NCBI RefSeq assembly: GCF_024323335.1
Contig: NC_066583.1
Coordinates: 15,342,665 to 15,406,664 of the forward strand
Length of the DNA stretch: 64,000 nt
Direction of reading: 5' to 3'
Source of the DNA: Lathyrus oleraceus
Lineage: Eukaryota > Streptophyta > Magnoliopsida > Fabales > Fabaceae
Below the pieces are notes generated by a model, which was given only the letters and a program-made list of their open reading frames with translations, did not search any database and had not been told where the DNA came from. This document shows positions 9,812 through 20,827 of the stretch, piece by piece. A program made the position numbers and the translations under genes. How positions within the stretch are numbered: position 1 is the first letter of the stretch; every line of letters starts with the position of its first letter.

Positions 9812-12242
9812 TGTAGCGGGGTATTCGTTACCTTTAGATTTATTGACTAAATCAAAAGTAAACCATACAAGTCGAGTCGCCACCGCACTTCTATTTATCC
9901 AAAGGAAAGGTTAGAAAGCGAACAAAAATCGAGAAGTTTTATCGAATCAAAAACTAATAAAAATGTCAGAGATCGGGGTAAGGGGGTTGATTATGCAATG
10001 AGAAGGTTTTAAGCACCCAAAACATCCTAGGTACTCCTAGGGAGCCCTTTTCACACTTGTTGTAAGGTTGATATTTTGTGAAAATTTGTTTGTGCAAACA
10101 TGATTGAGGAGATGAGAGAAGAATATATAAGTTATTTACAATTTGTGTTTGGATGGATAAATCCATTGCCTACGTACTATCTTAAAAAAGATTAGGATCA
10201 AAACCTCGTAGTTCGGGGTAAAGTATTTACAAAATATTATCAAAGTTGACTTAAAGATTCAATTCAAAATAAGTGTTATGAAAAGAAAGTTTGAAAATCA
10301 AAAGCATAATGCTTAGGTTTCTAATGTTTAAAAACAAGTGTTTAATGTTTGCACAAAAGTTTTGGCTTGGGTTAGAGTGGAGGGAAGAAGAAGAATGGCT
10401 AAAGTCCTAATCATACAAGAGATGAAGAAGAAGAAATAAGACCACAAATGGAGTTCCCTTCTTGAGATCATATTGATGATCCAAGTAGCTCCCATCCTTT
10501 GGAATGAGCAAGCAAATAAGTGTAAACTCAAGCAATCAAATCAATCAAGCAAGCTCTTAGAAGATCCCCAATGGCTCTTAGATCTCTCTCTTTATAAGCT
10601 CATGACAATGGTTCTTCAATTTGGCTCAAATAGGATTCCCTAGCACAAAAGCACACACATCAAAAAGTTCCATGAAGTAAATCAAGAATGGACAAGAGTG
10701 AGTTTAGAGATTTGGTCTTCTAATCCATCTTCAACATTAAGGCCTTTTTACTCCATTTTGCATAGGGTATGTCCTAGAATCTAAGTCCTTTTTGTCCATT
10801 TTTTGCATTTGGTCCACAACCATCAAAACAAAAGCACATACACAATAATATATACACAATTATGTGCTCAAGTGAGCAAAAGGCAAATTGCATTAACATA
10901 AACATGTGCTCAAATGAGCAAAGGGCAAAAGCAAATGAATAATATGTACAAGAATAGTAAATTGCATAAATGTAAAGTGCAAGAATTAAATGTTAATGGT
11001 TAATGGTTAATGGTTAGTGTTAGAGTTAGTGTGCCATAAGGCAATTTAGTACTATGTTAAGCGATCGTAATTGGACTTATGTAGAAGTCACAACTATCTG
11101 AGGTCGGTCAATAATAATGTAGGCAACAACACAAGTTAGAGATTTTGATTAGTGAATCAAACTCCTACAACTTGCCATGCCAAAAGAAGATGAGAAATGA
11201 TCTTGTATTGATTTAGGTTCTTTGCTTGATTAGGAAGCAACCTATCCTTAATGCAAAGCCATTCACTTGATCCATGATCGAGTTGAATTAGATTTGAATC
11301 AAGGAAGGTTAAACCTCCCATGTATCAAGGCTAATCACCAATCTTTAACTCATTGATCAAAAAGAAAAAGAAGAAGGAGAAGAAGATGAATATTAAAGTA
11401 CATTAATGGAAATGAAATGAAATAATCAACAAGCATTGACCAAAGATATATGAGATCAAGGTCAACCAATAGTAAACAGAAACAAGATGAAGATTAGAAG
11501 TCAAGAAACAAATAAAATATTTTGGGATTTTTCAAAATTAAAATAATAAAGAAATGTCAAACTTCAAACTCACTTCAAATCAACTTTGAAAAGTCCAAGT
11601 GAATTATCCTAAGTTCAACAAGGTTAAACAAAGTTTGACAAAAAATTTCAGTATTTTTAGAAGTCAGAAACTATTTTTAATCAATTAAAAATGCATAAAA
11701 ATAACCTAATTGAATTAAAATCTAAAATAAATCTTAAATCAATTAATAAATTGATGAGAATATTTTTCATAGATCTATCATCATTCAAAGAGGTTGGAAA
11801 AATATTTTTGTATTTTTTGAATATCAAAAACTAATTTAAATGAATTAAAAATAACCAGAAAAGAGAAAATTCCTAAAAAATATCAAATGATAAAATAAAA
11901 AATATTAAAAATCATTTTTAGAAACTAGAAATTAAAAGAAGAAAAATGAAATTGGTCTCACATTTTTTGGACCAATAATGAAGGAGATATGAATTTTTAA
12001 AATGAAATGGAATTAAAGAAATAAAAAGAAATTAAAAATCAGAAAATAAAATGCAAAAAATCATGGAGCGTTGGATGCAGAGCTCATTAATTGAGTTGGA
12101 AAATCACATGGCTCACACACGCGCGCCTACCGTACACATGAGTCAATGCATCACATGTTGTCAATTAAAAAGTCATAACATTGTGTGGTCATGATCTGAT
12201 CTGGAAAATAAAATGCACGGCCAAGATCTAATCTGGAGACCA

Positions 12243-12264
12243 GACGGTGGTATGCACCACCGTC
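12243..12264 (-). promoter_or_regulatory. LTR leader hairpin (Ogre1 3' LTR)
   Basis: Inverted repeat with arms GACGGTGG and CCACCGTC around TATGCA, directly next to a conserved 'tcttctccggcc' block. The same placement with different arm sequences is seen in the other Ogre LTR subtypes (48396-48413, 49996-50011). The regulatory or packaging role is inferred. Confidence 0.5.
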
Positions 12265-12350
12265 TTCTCCGGCCAGCTTTCGGCGAAGGTCAAAGTTGCA
12301 GAGAAATAAAAGTGCACCAAATGCGACAATCTAGGTACCAAACGAAAGCT

Positions 12351-12370
12351 GGGGTGATGTACATCACCCC
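12351..12370. other. Perfect 20 bp palindrome in Ogre1 3' LTR
   Basis: GGGGTGATGT followed by its exact reverse complement, no spacer. Conserved at 32149-32168 in the partner LTR. It lies about 90 bp from the leader hairpin. Confidence 0.8.
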
Positions 12371-14331
12371 TGTGCCAACCAAATCCACTCTAGGTTTCTA
12401 TATTGAGAGAAATTAGAGGTTGAATTTCTGTGGTGTTCAACTGAACTTGTTGGAATTTGAAAATTCAAAGCTCTAAATGATTTCCTATATGTAGAGGACT
12501 TCAGACAACACAACAACAACAAGAAACAAGCAATATATGAGTAGATTCGAAGAAAGTAAAATTTGAAATAAACCTCTGATTTGCAGAGTTTGAGAGCACG
12601 ATTTCTTGGTGATTAAGCTTGCAGTATACTCTATGAATCAAGGTGGCTAGGCTTAGGAACTTTAGATCTAAAATCAATCAATGAAATTGAAGTTTAGATC
12701 TGAAAAAATTGAGAGGAAAAATGGTGAGTTCCTTTGAGTATGGGTGAGGAATCAATCATGCAGAATTTAGGGCGCCTTCAGGTTATTGAAATGAGGAGCA
12801 CAAGGCACTTATTTATAGCACAAGGCATGGCTGAAAACATGATCAGTTCATTGCATGGATGAAAAGGGCCTCCATGCATGGGCCTGTACAGGCGCATTGA
12901 GGGCCCAATTCCACTTGGATTTGCAATCTAATCATCAGCAGATGTAAATTGGACGTGCAGATGGTGGATGTTTAGCTCATGCAATGCAAATTTAATGAGT
13001 TTCCAAAATTGTACCAATATGTTCATGCTTTCGAAAATGCTATTTCCATAATTGAAATACAACCTTATGAGTAATGGTTGGAAAGCTTTTTGCATGAGGA
13101 TCATTTGTTATGTTGATCAAAACTTCATTTGAAACTTGGAAATTGGTGAAAATTGATCATGAAGTGTAGGGTGCAAAACATGTATATGTGAGAATTTCAA
13201 AAATGGTCAAACTTTAAGCACTTCTGTTTCAATTATGCAAGCTCCAAATGACAAAACGTTAAACATCAAAGTTGTAGATCTTTTCAAGACAATCAATTTG
13301 GACTTAAAATTTGAATCATTTGGAATTTTGATGAAGAAGGTATGGGCACTTGAAGTTGGACTTTTTCATATTTCAATGCCTTTGGTCCAAAGTTACCTAT
13401 AATGTTTTGCATTATCACATGTATTTATTTTAGGATTATGAAAATTTGTTCAACATAACAAATGAAGTAGACATCTTAAAATTTCCAATTCATTTTATCC
13501 CACCTCAAAATCATGAAAAATGAAGGAGTTATGTCCTTGGGAAGTTGACCTAAAATTAGGGTTTCAGTCAAAATGACCTATAATATTTTGAAATGGATTA
13601 TGACCTTCCATGCTTCAAATAAATTTTTGATGAACATGAAAGTTGTTCATATGGTTCTTAAGAACATGTTTGTTCTTTGGGTCATCTCCATTTGACAAAC
13701 ACATAAAAAGTTAGGTCTCAGTGTACTTCAAAATAGTTAGATGAATTGACTGATCAACTTCTCAAATCCAAAACTCATATCTTGATGAGTTGATGAATGA
13801 GGGCACTAAAATAAGTTCAAGTATGCATGAAATGATTAATTAAAGAACTTCCCTCGATTGTATTTGATCATGGGTTGAGGTTGCTTCATGAGCAATGCAC
13901 AGTTGATGAACAGGTGAATTTGGGTTTCCTTGGGAAACAAGCCTCAAACCCTTTGATTTGCTTTGATCAAAATGATGAATTGAGATGTTTGGGCGGCATA
14001 TTTGAAGGATGGGAGCTTTGGGGAGCCATTGCCATGCTTGCTTTCATCTTCCCTTGACCATATCAATGCACCTAGGATCTCCTAGAAGCTTTGGATCTTG
14101 TGACTGCTCAAGCTACAAATAAAAGATGTTAGGGACATACTTTTGTGCTTTTGGTTAGTAAATAAAATGAGAAAAGCAATAATATACAATTCAAGCATGC
14201 TTGGTGATCTCAAGCCAACTCTCAAAAGTTCCCAACCCAGGAGCCAAGATGCTTATGATCCTTGAGGCAAGATGCAAAATGCAATGTTATGATGCCATGG
14301 GGGATCTTAGGGTCAAAATTTGGGTCTTACA

Positions 14332-14348
14332 GATGCCCCTATTTAAGG
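14332..14348 (-). other. PPT of Ogre1
   Basis: The minus strand reads CCTTAAATAGGGGCATC directly before TGTAAGACCC of the 3' LTR. The same tract occurs in Ogre2 (37231-37247) and Ogre3 (50936-50952). Confidence 0.85.
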
Positions 14349-17300
14349 TCATTCTAACCGGAGAAGTGAAGGTTAAAATCTTCGTCTCGACGGGGTAGAA
14401 TGGGCTTAAATAATAATAAAGAGATGAATTTTGGTCCCTAAGAGACCTCATGATGCAAATGTATGTATGCAAAAAGGTAATACTCTGTGGAGATATGTGT
14501 CCATAAAGAAGAAAAGAAATCAGAGGAGACTGAAAAATCCATATGAGTAAGACACTCATAAATGGGACAGAGACTCTAGGGATTCTTATGGGGATAAGAA
14601 AGGGAATAAATTGCGTGAGCAGGTCACGACTTAGAACTTGCTGAGAGACACGAGAGGAATTCCATGAAAATAAATCAATGGAAGGGCTCGAGCTGACGCA
14701 AAGAGCCATGTATTGGGGAATATGCCAGCACAGCAAAAACTATCCACAAAGGATACTTCGGATGAAAGTCCGGACTCAGATGGGGGGAAAATCTACTAAG
14801 GGGCCTCACTTGGGAATGTCCAAAGAGGACTCATCTGAGGAAACAACAGAATGAGGTATTACCGGTTACTGGGCAATAAGCTCAAGGAGACATGTGATCA
14901 AAACACCAGTATGAGGGTGAAAGAACAACACGCTCGGGGAGAAAGAATATCTAAGACCGTTATGAGGGTGAGAGATATCAATCATCCAAGCATATGAGGA
15001 AGACCTAAAAGGGTATACTTCGACTCAGGAAATCTGACTCTACAGGGGACAAAAGTAATAATAGAGAGCAGAAAAGGAAGGAACACCAGGGATACCGGTT
15101 ACTAGGCATATAATAGGTGACCAACCAAGACGTGAATTGGAGAATATTTCCAAGACACTCATCATCCAGAAAGAGGGCTGAAAAAGCAAACTCGATTATA
15201 GGATGGACATTCGATTCCATAAGGAAATACGAATCTTACTCGACTAGGGAAGAACAAAAGACTTCAACTGAAGAGCACATGAGATATATTATCTATTACC
15301 GTCAGAACATAGATAATATACTCGCACGGAAGCTTATCCATAACCGGTTACTGGGTTAAAAGAGGATAAATCGACCGAAAGGACATCGGGATACCGAATA
15401 CTAGGTATAAAATGATGACCAATCAGAGGGGAGAAACAATCATTACCAAACAAAAAGGTAAATGAAAGATGACTCGCTGGGGATGCATTGACAAAGGCAA
15501 TGATCCGGGAGATATATCACCGGTTATTGGGAGATATACTCAAAAAGTGAAGGAATATCAATACCGAATATTGGATAAAGATAACCAACGAAGGGGGGAT
15601 TACATCTACCGGATACTAGGTAGAAAACCATAGAAGTGTAACCGCCATCGGTTAGGATGAACAAAATAAGGTTAACTCTGCAAGGGGATAAAATGGGGTT
15701 TACAACTACCGGTATGAGGGTAGAAAACCACAGAAATAGGACTTATAACTACCGGATAATAGGTAGAAGGCCATAGACTCCGCCTGGGAAAAGATGGACG
15801 ATTACTGGTTACTGAGCAATCATTCATCTAAACTACGGGGAAGTGCAGGGGAAATAACAAGAGCAGACGGTCTAGGAATAAACTAGAGAGATTCAATGAA
15901 ACAAGACTCAACCCAATGAGGATACATCTCAGGGGAGAAACTTCATCCCAGTACTTATTTTGGGAGGAAACTGAAATAACAGTCATCCACGAGGACATAA
16001 CTCAGTGGGGAATATGGAAGAAAGGGTAGACACTTTCTGCCTATGGGGCTGACTCTATTATGGAGAGATCAAACACCGACATCTGCTTGGAGAAATATGT
16101 ATCACCAGATAGCAGGAGACAACAAAACAAAGATATATGGCAAAGAATGCAACATGAATATCTGAATGTTAAGAATATGCGTAGTTTATGTATGATTAAT
16201 GCTGACAAACAGACATATCTAACACAAACAGGTCCAAGAATCAATGGACAAACATCAGGTACTACATCTCAAGAGAGAAAGCCAGGCCCATTGGAGAAAA
16301 TCCCATTTGATGGAGGCAACAAATACCAGGAAAATAAAGATCTCTGCAGGGAAGGGAGAACCGGTTATTCCCGCTGGGGAAGGGATCAACACATCTTCCT
16401 GCAATCAGGCAAAGTCTTGGCTGGGGGACCGACCATGGATGAAATCCGCCGTAGAATCGACTCTACTGGCGAAATTATCAAAGAGAGAAATGAAACTCTG
16501 TAGGGGAATAACCACCAATCAAAAGTTCCAAAATCTACAAATTTCCTTGCATTGCTAGATAAATCATATTTGCCGAGGAGAAGAGAACACTACTCCGCTG
16601 GGGATGGAAAGATAAACATCTTCATCAACCACTCTGCTCGGGAGGAAACAACAAACGGGCTTCGATCATACAATTCCACTAGGGAAACACTGGTGACGAC
16701 CGAATCGGGGGTTACCCGTAGGAAACTACTGGGGATACCCTGCTGAGGATGGTCGAGGATCAAACCTGCTGGAGATATAAGTAGACAAGTCCACAGGGGA
16801 AAGCTACAAACCAAACTTGATGATAACTCCTCTTATGTTGAGGATTCTCTGCCCATTCTAGCGGAGAAACTTCTAACTAGTAATGCGGGAATATCAACTT
16901 TTTCCAAAAGATTGGCATATTCAATTTATCAATCTATAAGGGAATTTAGGTCAATCCAAGCAAGTGATGACAACCATATAATTGATAACACAAATGCTAA
17001 ATCCAGACTCACTAGGGAATTAGAAGATTGAGACCGCACCTAAAACTCCAAACTCTCTGGGGATTTGGTGGGAGGTGCACTTTCTTCTATGCCCGCAAAG
17101 GAGACAACCTGAAAGATAACGAAGAGGATACAAGTATGATGGGAATATGAACAAAATGTCTTACCCTTTTGGAGATCATACTATCCTTGGGAGAGCACTG
17201 AAGACGTCCCCAGTATCCTTTTTGTCATTGTGAATGTTCACTTTGTTTGAACACAATTTATGAAAATTTATTTATTATTAAAAAACAATGATATTTTTCA

Positions 17301-17585
17301 ATTAAAACATGCAAAGTATTTGTTGAACAGAAACAAATAAGAGTGCAAAGAATTGGATAAAGGCTCAAATTTATTTGATGGAATGGTAGTCTGCAAATGG
17401 CAAGACTCCATGGATCTTTACAAATTTGAAATTTGTGATATATATTGGAAAAGGGCTACATTGAACATAATGACCATTTCTCCACCAACTCTGATCCGAT
17501 GTATTTGAAACTTCAGTTGACGATGACTAAGCGAAAGTCTTTGATAGATGACAGTTGTAGAACAAAGTCTTGTCAGGATGCAGTT
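14349..17585 (-). repeat. Ogre1 3' UTR with short diverged repeats
   Basis: Non-coding region between pol and the 3' LTR. It is filled with diverged copies of motifs such as 'taccggttactgggca' and 'ctaccggatactaggtagaaaacca' (clearest at 14850-15800), spaced roughly every 50-120 bp. Open frames in this stretch are by-products of the repeats. Ogre 3' UTRs are known to be hypervariable and to seed satellite repeats. Unlike Ogre2 and Ogre3, this copy has no TA microsatellite at the corresponding 'atgctgacaaa' anchor (about 16200). The solo LTR insertion interrupts it at 17585/17586. 17581-17585 is its TSD CAGTT. Confidence 0.75.
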
Positions 17586-19409
17586 TGAAATTCTGGCGTA
17601 GTCAGATTTCAGATGTTCTACTCCAAGTTATGACATCTGATCCAACATTGCTACAAATACAGCAAGATAGTTATACAATTCAAACCCAGTACTGATATGC
17701 ACACATTCACAGATGTCACGACATCTGCTACTATATCACCATAGTATGGAAGAACACCCAGTTCTGTCCATCTGGTACAAAGACACAGCAGAGATTAACC
17801 ATAGCACTTACTTCTGTTGAGCCTGCACAGTTATCAGCATGATGTCTCAACATTGATTTGAACATCACCTGTTACAGCATTACAGGTTTACCTTATTTTA
17901 TAACAGACAAAATTATAACATGCAGAAGGTAAAAACACAAGTAATTGTTAACCCAGTTCGGTGCAACATCACCTACGTCTGAGGGCATACCAAGCCAGGA
18001 AGAAGATCCACTATCAGTAGTATTAATTCAGAGTTAAACTCCCCCGTTTACAACTCTTCACTTAATCCCTACCCAATGCAATCTATACCTAGGAACTCCT
18101 AGATAGAAACCTCCAGTTTCCATTCCTATCACTACAATTACAATGTAATGCTAAACAACTTGAACTTGCTTCACAACTTAGTTCAAGAACATAATCACTC
18201 TTGCCTACAGGCTTTGAGTTACAAAAACTCTCAGCTTTGAACATTGAGAAACACATGGTAACCTTCCCACATATTGGGAGGTTTACCTCACACACACCCA
18301 TAAATTTTCATTCTAAGAGGCTTACAAAAACTAGGTTACAATATGCTATTTATAACCTAATCACCCAACTGGATTTGGGCCTTCAGAAATCGCAGCAAAC
18401 TTCTCCTTTTGCTGTTACAACATCAGCAGAAACTTTCTGCTACAAACAAGGTCTTCAATCTTTTAGTTCCTAAAATATCTCCATATTTAGTTCCTAAAAT
18501 ATCTCCATATTTAGTTCCTACAATATCTCCATATTTAGTTCCTACAATATCTCCATATTTAGTTCCTAAAATATCTCCATATTTAGTTCCTAAAGTATCT
18601 CAAGACCTCCACAAATAATGCCACATAGGATTCTAACTAATTTCCACATATTAGTGTGCTAACAAATAGGCTATTTGTTAGGTTCCTTAATTGTAGCTTG
18701 GTTGTTGGTTTCCTGGATTTTAGCTTGAGAAAAATGCTGAAACAGAAAACTGAACAACCTACAATATAGCATATGCTGTCAGGAATGAATGTCACGACAT
18801 TCAGCTTGACATCAAGGATCATATGCTGAGTCTGTTTTTCCAGAAAACAGACTGTACAATTTTGTTGACCTGTATATGACCAAAATGACCATACTACAGT
18901 AACAGCTTACATTAATAGATGTCAAAGTATCCAATTTGACATTTACACATCTGGCCTTAAGTCAGTTCTGTTATCCTCTTGAAGAACAGACTAAGTAACA
19001 TGCTGAAGTATAGCAGAACACCACTCTGTCTACTGTTCAGTATATGATGAATGTCATAACATCCAGTTTGACATTGAGTCAGTAAGCCTTATGCTAGGTC
19101 TGGTCTTTCCTTGATAACCAGACTGGAAATAAATACTAAGTTCTAACAGAACACCAGCTGTTCTATTCCTTAGTATCTGCTGACAGGTATAAATGTCACA
19201 GCATCCAGTTTGACATTCAATAAATCCTGTATTAGCTAATCCTGCAGTAACTACTCAAGTGTGTCATGACATCGGTCAAGACATCAGAGTACAGTTAGAT
19301 ATTCTAACCTACAATGCAGTCACACATACACACCATGTCATGACATCAGTCAAGACATTAGAATCCAGCTAGTGTTTTACCATATAATGCAGCCAATCAA
19401 GCACCTACA
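17586..19409. mobile_element. Solo LTR (probably Copia, Maximus/SIRE type) inside Ogre1
   Basis: 1,824 bp, TGAAATTCTGG to GCACCTACA, flanked by CAGTT at 17581-17585 and 19410-19414. Removing it restores 'gatgcagttacttg', the uninterrupted form seen in Ogre3 near 53610. It has no PBS, PPT or coding, so it is a solo LTR left by LTR-LTR recombination. Internal features: many 'gatgtcatgacatc'-type palindromic words, an 'aacccagttcggtgcaac' block typical of legume Maximus/SIRE LTRs as I remember them, and a 24 bp minisatellite (18462-18600). Family and orientation are tentative. Confidence 0.85.
18462..18600. repeat. 24 bp minisatellite in the solo LTR
   Basis: About 5.8 tandem copies of a unit close to TTTAGTTCCTAAAATATCTC plus CATA, with A/C variation at one site (aaaatatct / acaatatct). 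The high identity between copies points to recent slippage or unequal exchange. Confidence 0.9.
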
Positions 19410-19414
19410 CAGTT

Positions 19415-19609
19415 ACTTGTCGAATCCCTAATTTTTGCCTAGATTTCCCCAGGGTGAGGTACTCAATCTAGCGGGATACATATTCATTTTTTTATGTCTC
19501 TAACTTTTGCCTGGATCGCCCTTTCGGGTTTTCAATCCACCGAGATGCTCATTTTTGCCTAAGTCGCCCTTTCGGGTTTTCAACTTAGCGAGCTATTCTA
19601 TTTTTATTT
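19415..19609 (-). repeat. Post-pol short repeats of Ogre1
   Basis: Immediately downstream of the pol stop. Contains two or three copies of a unit like 'cgccctttcgggttttcaa' + 'agcgag/ccaccgag' + 'tcatttttgcct', period about 45-60 bp. The same block follows pol in Ogre2 (34180-34300) and Ogre3 (53640-53809), so it is an ancestral feature. Confidence 0.75.
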
Positions 19610-20800
19610 TTAGACAAAGTATTTCTTGACTGCATCTGAATTCACAGGACGAGTGAAATCCTCCCCATCCATAGTTGTAAGTATCAAAGCACCGCCTGAA
19701 AAGACTCTCTTAACAACATATGGACCTTCATAGTTTGGAGTCCACTTACCTCTGGAATCGGGCACGAAAGATAAAACTTTCTTGAGCACGAGGTCACCTT
19801 CTCGGAACACACGAGGCTTGACCTTCTTATCAAAGGCTTTCTTCATCCTCTGCTAATATAACTGACCATGGCACATGGTAGTCAATCTCTTCTCTTCTAT
19901 TAAGTTCAACTGGTCAAAACGACTCTGAACCCATTCAGCATCAGTCAACTTGGCTTCCATCAAGACTCTCATTGATGGGATCTCCACCACTACTGGGAGC
20001 ACAACCTCCATGCCGTAAACAAGAGAGAAATGGGTTGCCCATGTTGAAGTGCAGATAGGTGTACGGTATCCATGCAAAGCAAATGGCAGCATCTCATGCC
20101 AATCTTTGTATATAACAACCATCTTCTGGACAATCTTCTTGATATTCTTATTAGCAGCTTCAACAACCTCATTCATCTTGGGTCTATAAGGGGAAGAATT
20201 ATGATGCACAATCTTGAACTCACTACATAGTTCTTTCATCATCTTGTTGTTCAAGTTAGATCTATTATCAGTAATGATCTTATCTGGCACACCATAACGG
20301 CATATGAGTTGATTCTTGATAAACTTCACAACCACCTGCCTGGTCACGTTTGTGTACGATGCCGCTTCAACCCACTTGGTGAAGTAATCAATTGCTACGA
20401 GAATAAATATGTGACCGTTAGACGCTTGCGGCTCTATCATGCCAATCATGTCAATTCCCCACATGGAGAAAGGCCATGGTGATGAAATCACATTCAAAAG
20501 TGTCGGGGGAATATGAATCTTATCCGCATAAATCTGACACTTGTGGAATTTCATCACATATTTGCAGCAATCAGACTCCATTGTCAGCCAATAGTAGCCT
20601 TATCTCAACATCTTTCTAGCCATGGCATGTCCATTGGAATGAGTACCAAATGAACCCTCATGGACCTCAGTCATTAACATGTCTGCTTCGTGTCTATCCA
20701 CACATCTGGGCAGAACCATGTCAATGTTCCTCTTATAAAGCACATTGCCATTGAGGTAGAAACTGCCTGATAATCTCCTCAAAGTTTTCCTATCTTTCAC
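19610..20800 (-). pseudogene. Ogre1 integrase (broken)
   Basis: Integrase for cDNA insertion, at the 3' end of pol. The zinc-binding N-terminus is visible: His residues in HEGSFGTHSNGH (20600-20800) and the Cys pair in CKYVMKFHKC (20530-20580). The catalytic triad is present: Asp in WGIDMIG, Asp in IITDNRSNLN (Gly to Arg next to it) and Glu in NEVVEAANKN. The C-terminal MKKAFDKKV / VFREGDLVLKK / SRGKW module ends at VKKYFV and the TAA at 19610-19612. TAA near 20597-20599 and TAG near 19850-19852 (CAG in sister copies) interrupt the frame. No chromodomain, as expected for the Tat lineage. Not functional as it stands. Confidence 0.9.
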
Positions 20801-20827
20801 GGATGCCCCAGGCGGGTAACTCTAACT

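Larger units (their letters stand above)
9812..14331 (-). repeat. 3' LTR of Ogre1
   Basis: 4,520 bp; plus-strand ends TGTAGCGGGG and GGTCTTACA. Collinear with 29298-34129 but lacks the segment corresponding to about 29707-30010, where the join reads 'ggggtaaagtatttac'. In element sense it begins TGTAAGACCCAAATTTTGACC. Contains the leader hairpin at 12243-12264 and a perfect palindrome at 12351-12370. No coding. Confidence 0.95.

Noticed and set aside
14287..16558. Several frames of 65-150 codons
   Set aside because: They lie in the Ogre1 3' UTR and LTR end, consist of repeat motifs read in arbitrary frames, and have no counterpart in Ogre2 or Ogre3.
18089..18822. Small frames in the solo LTR, including a YLVPKISP repeat
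   Set aside because: Generated by the 24 bp minisatellite and LTR sequence; the TSD shows the whole block is a solo LTR.
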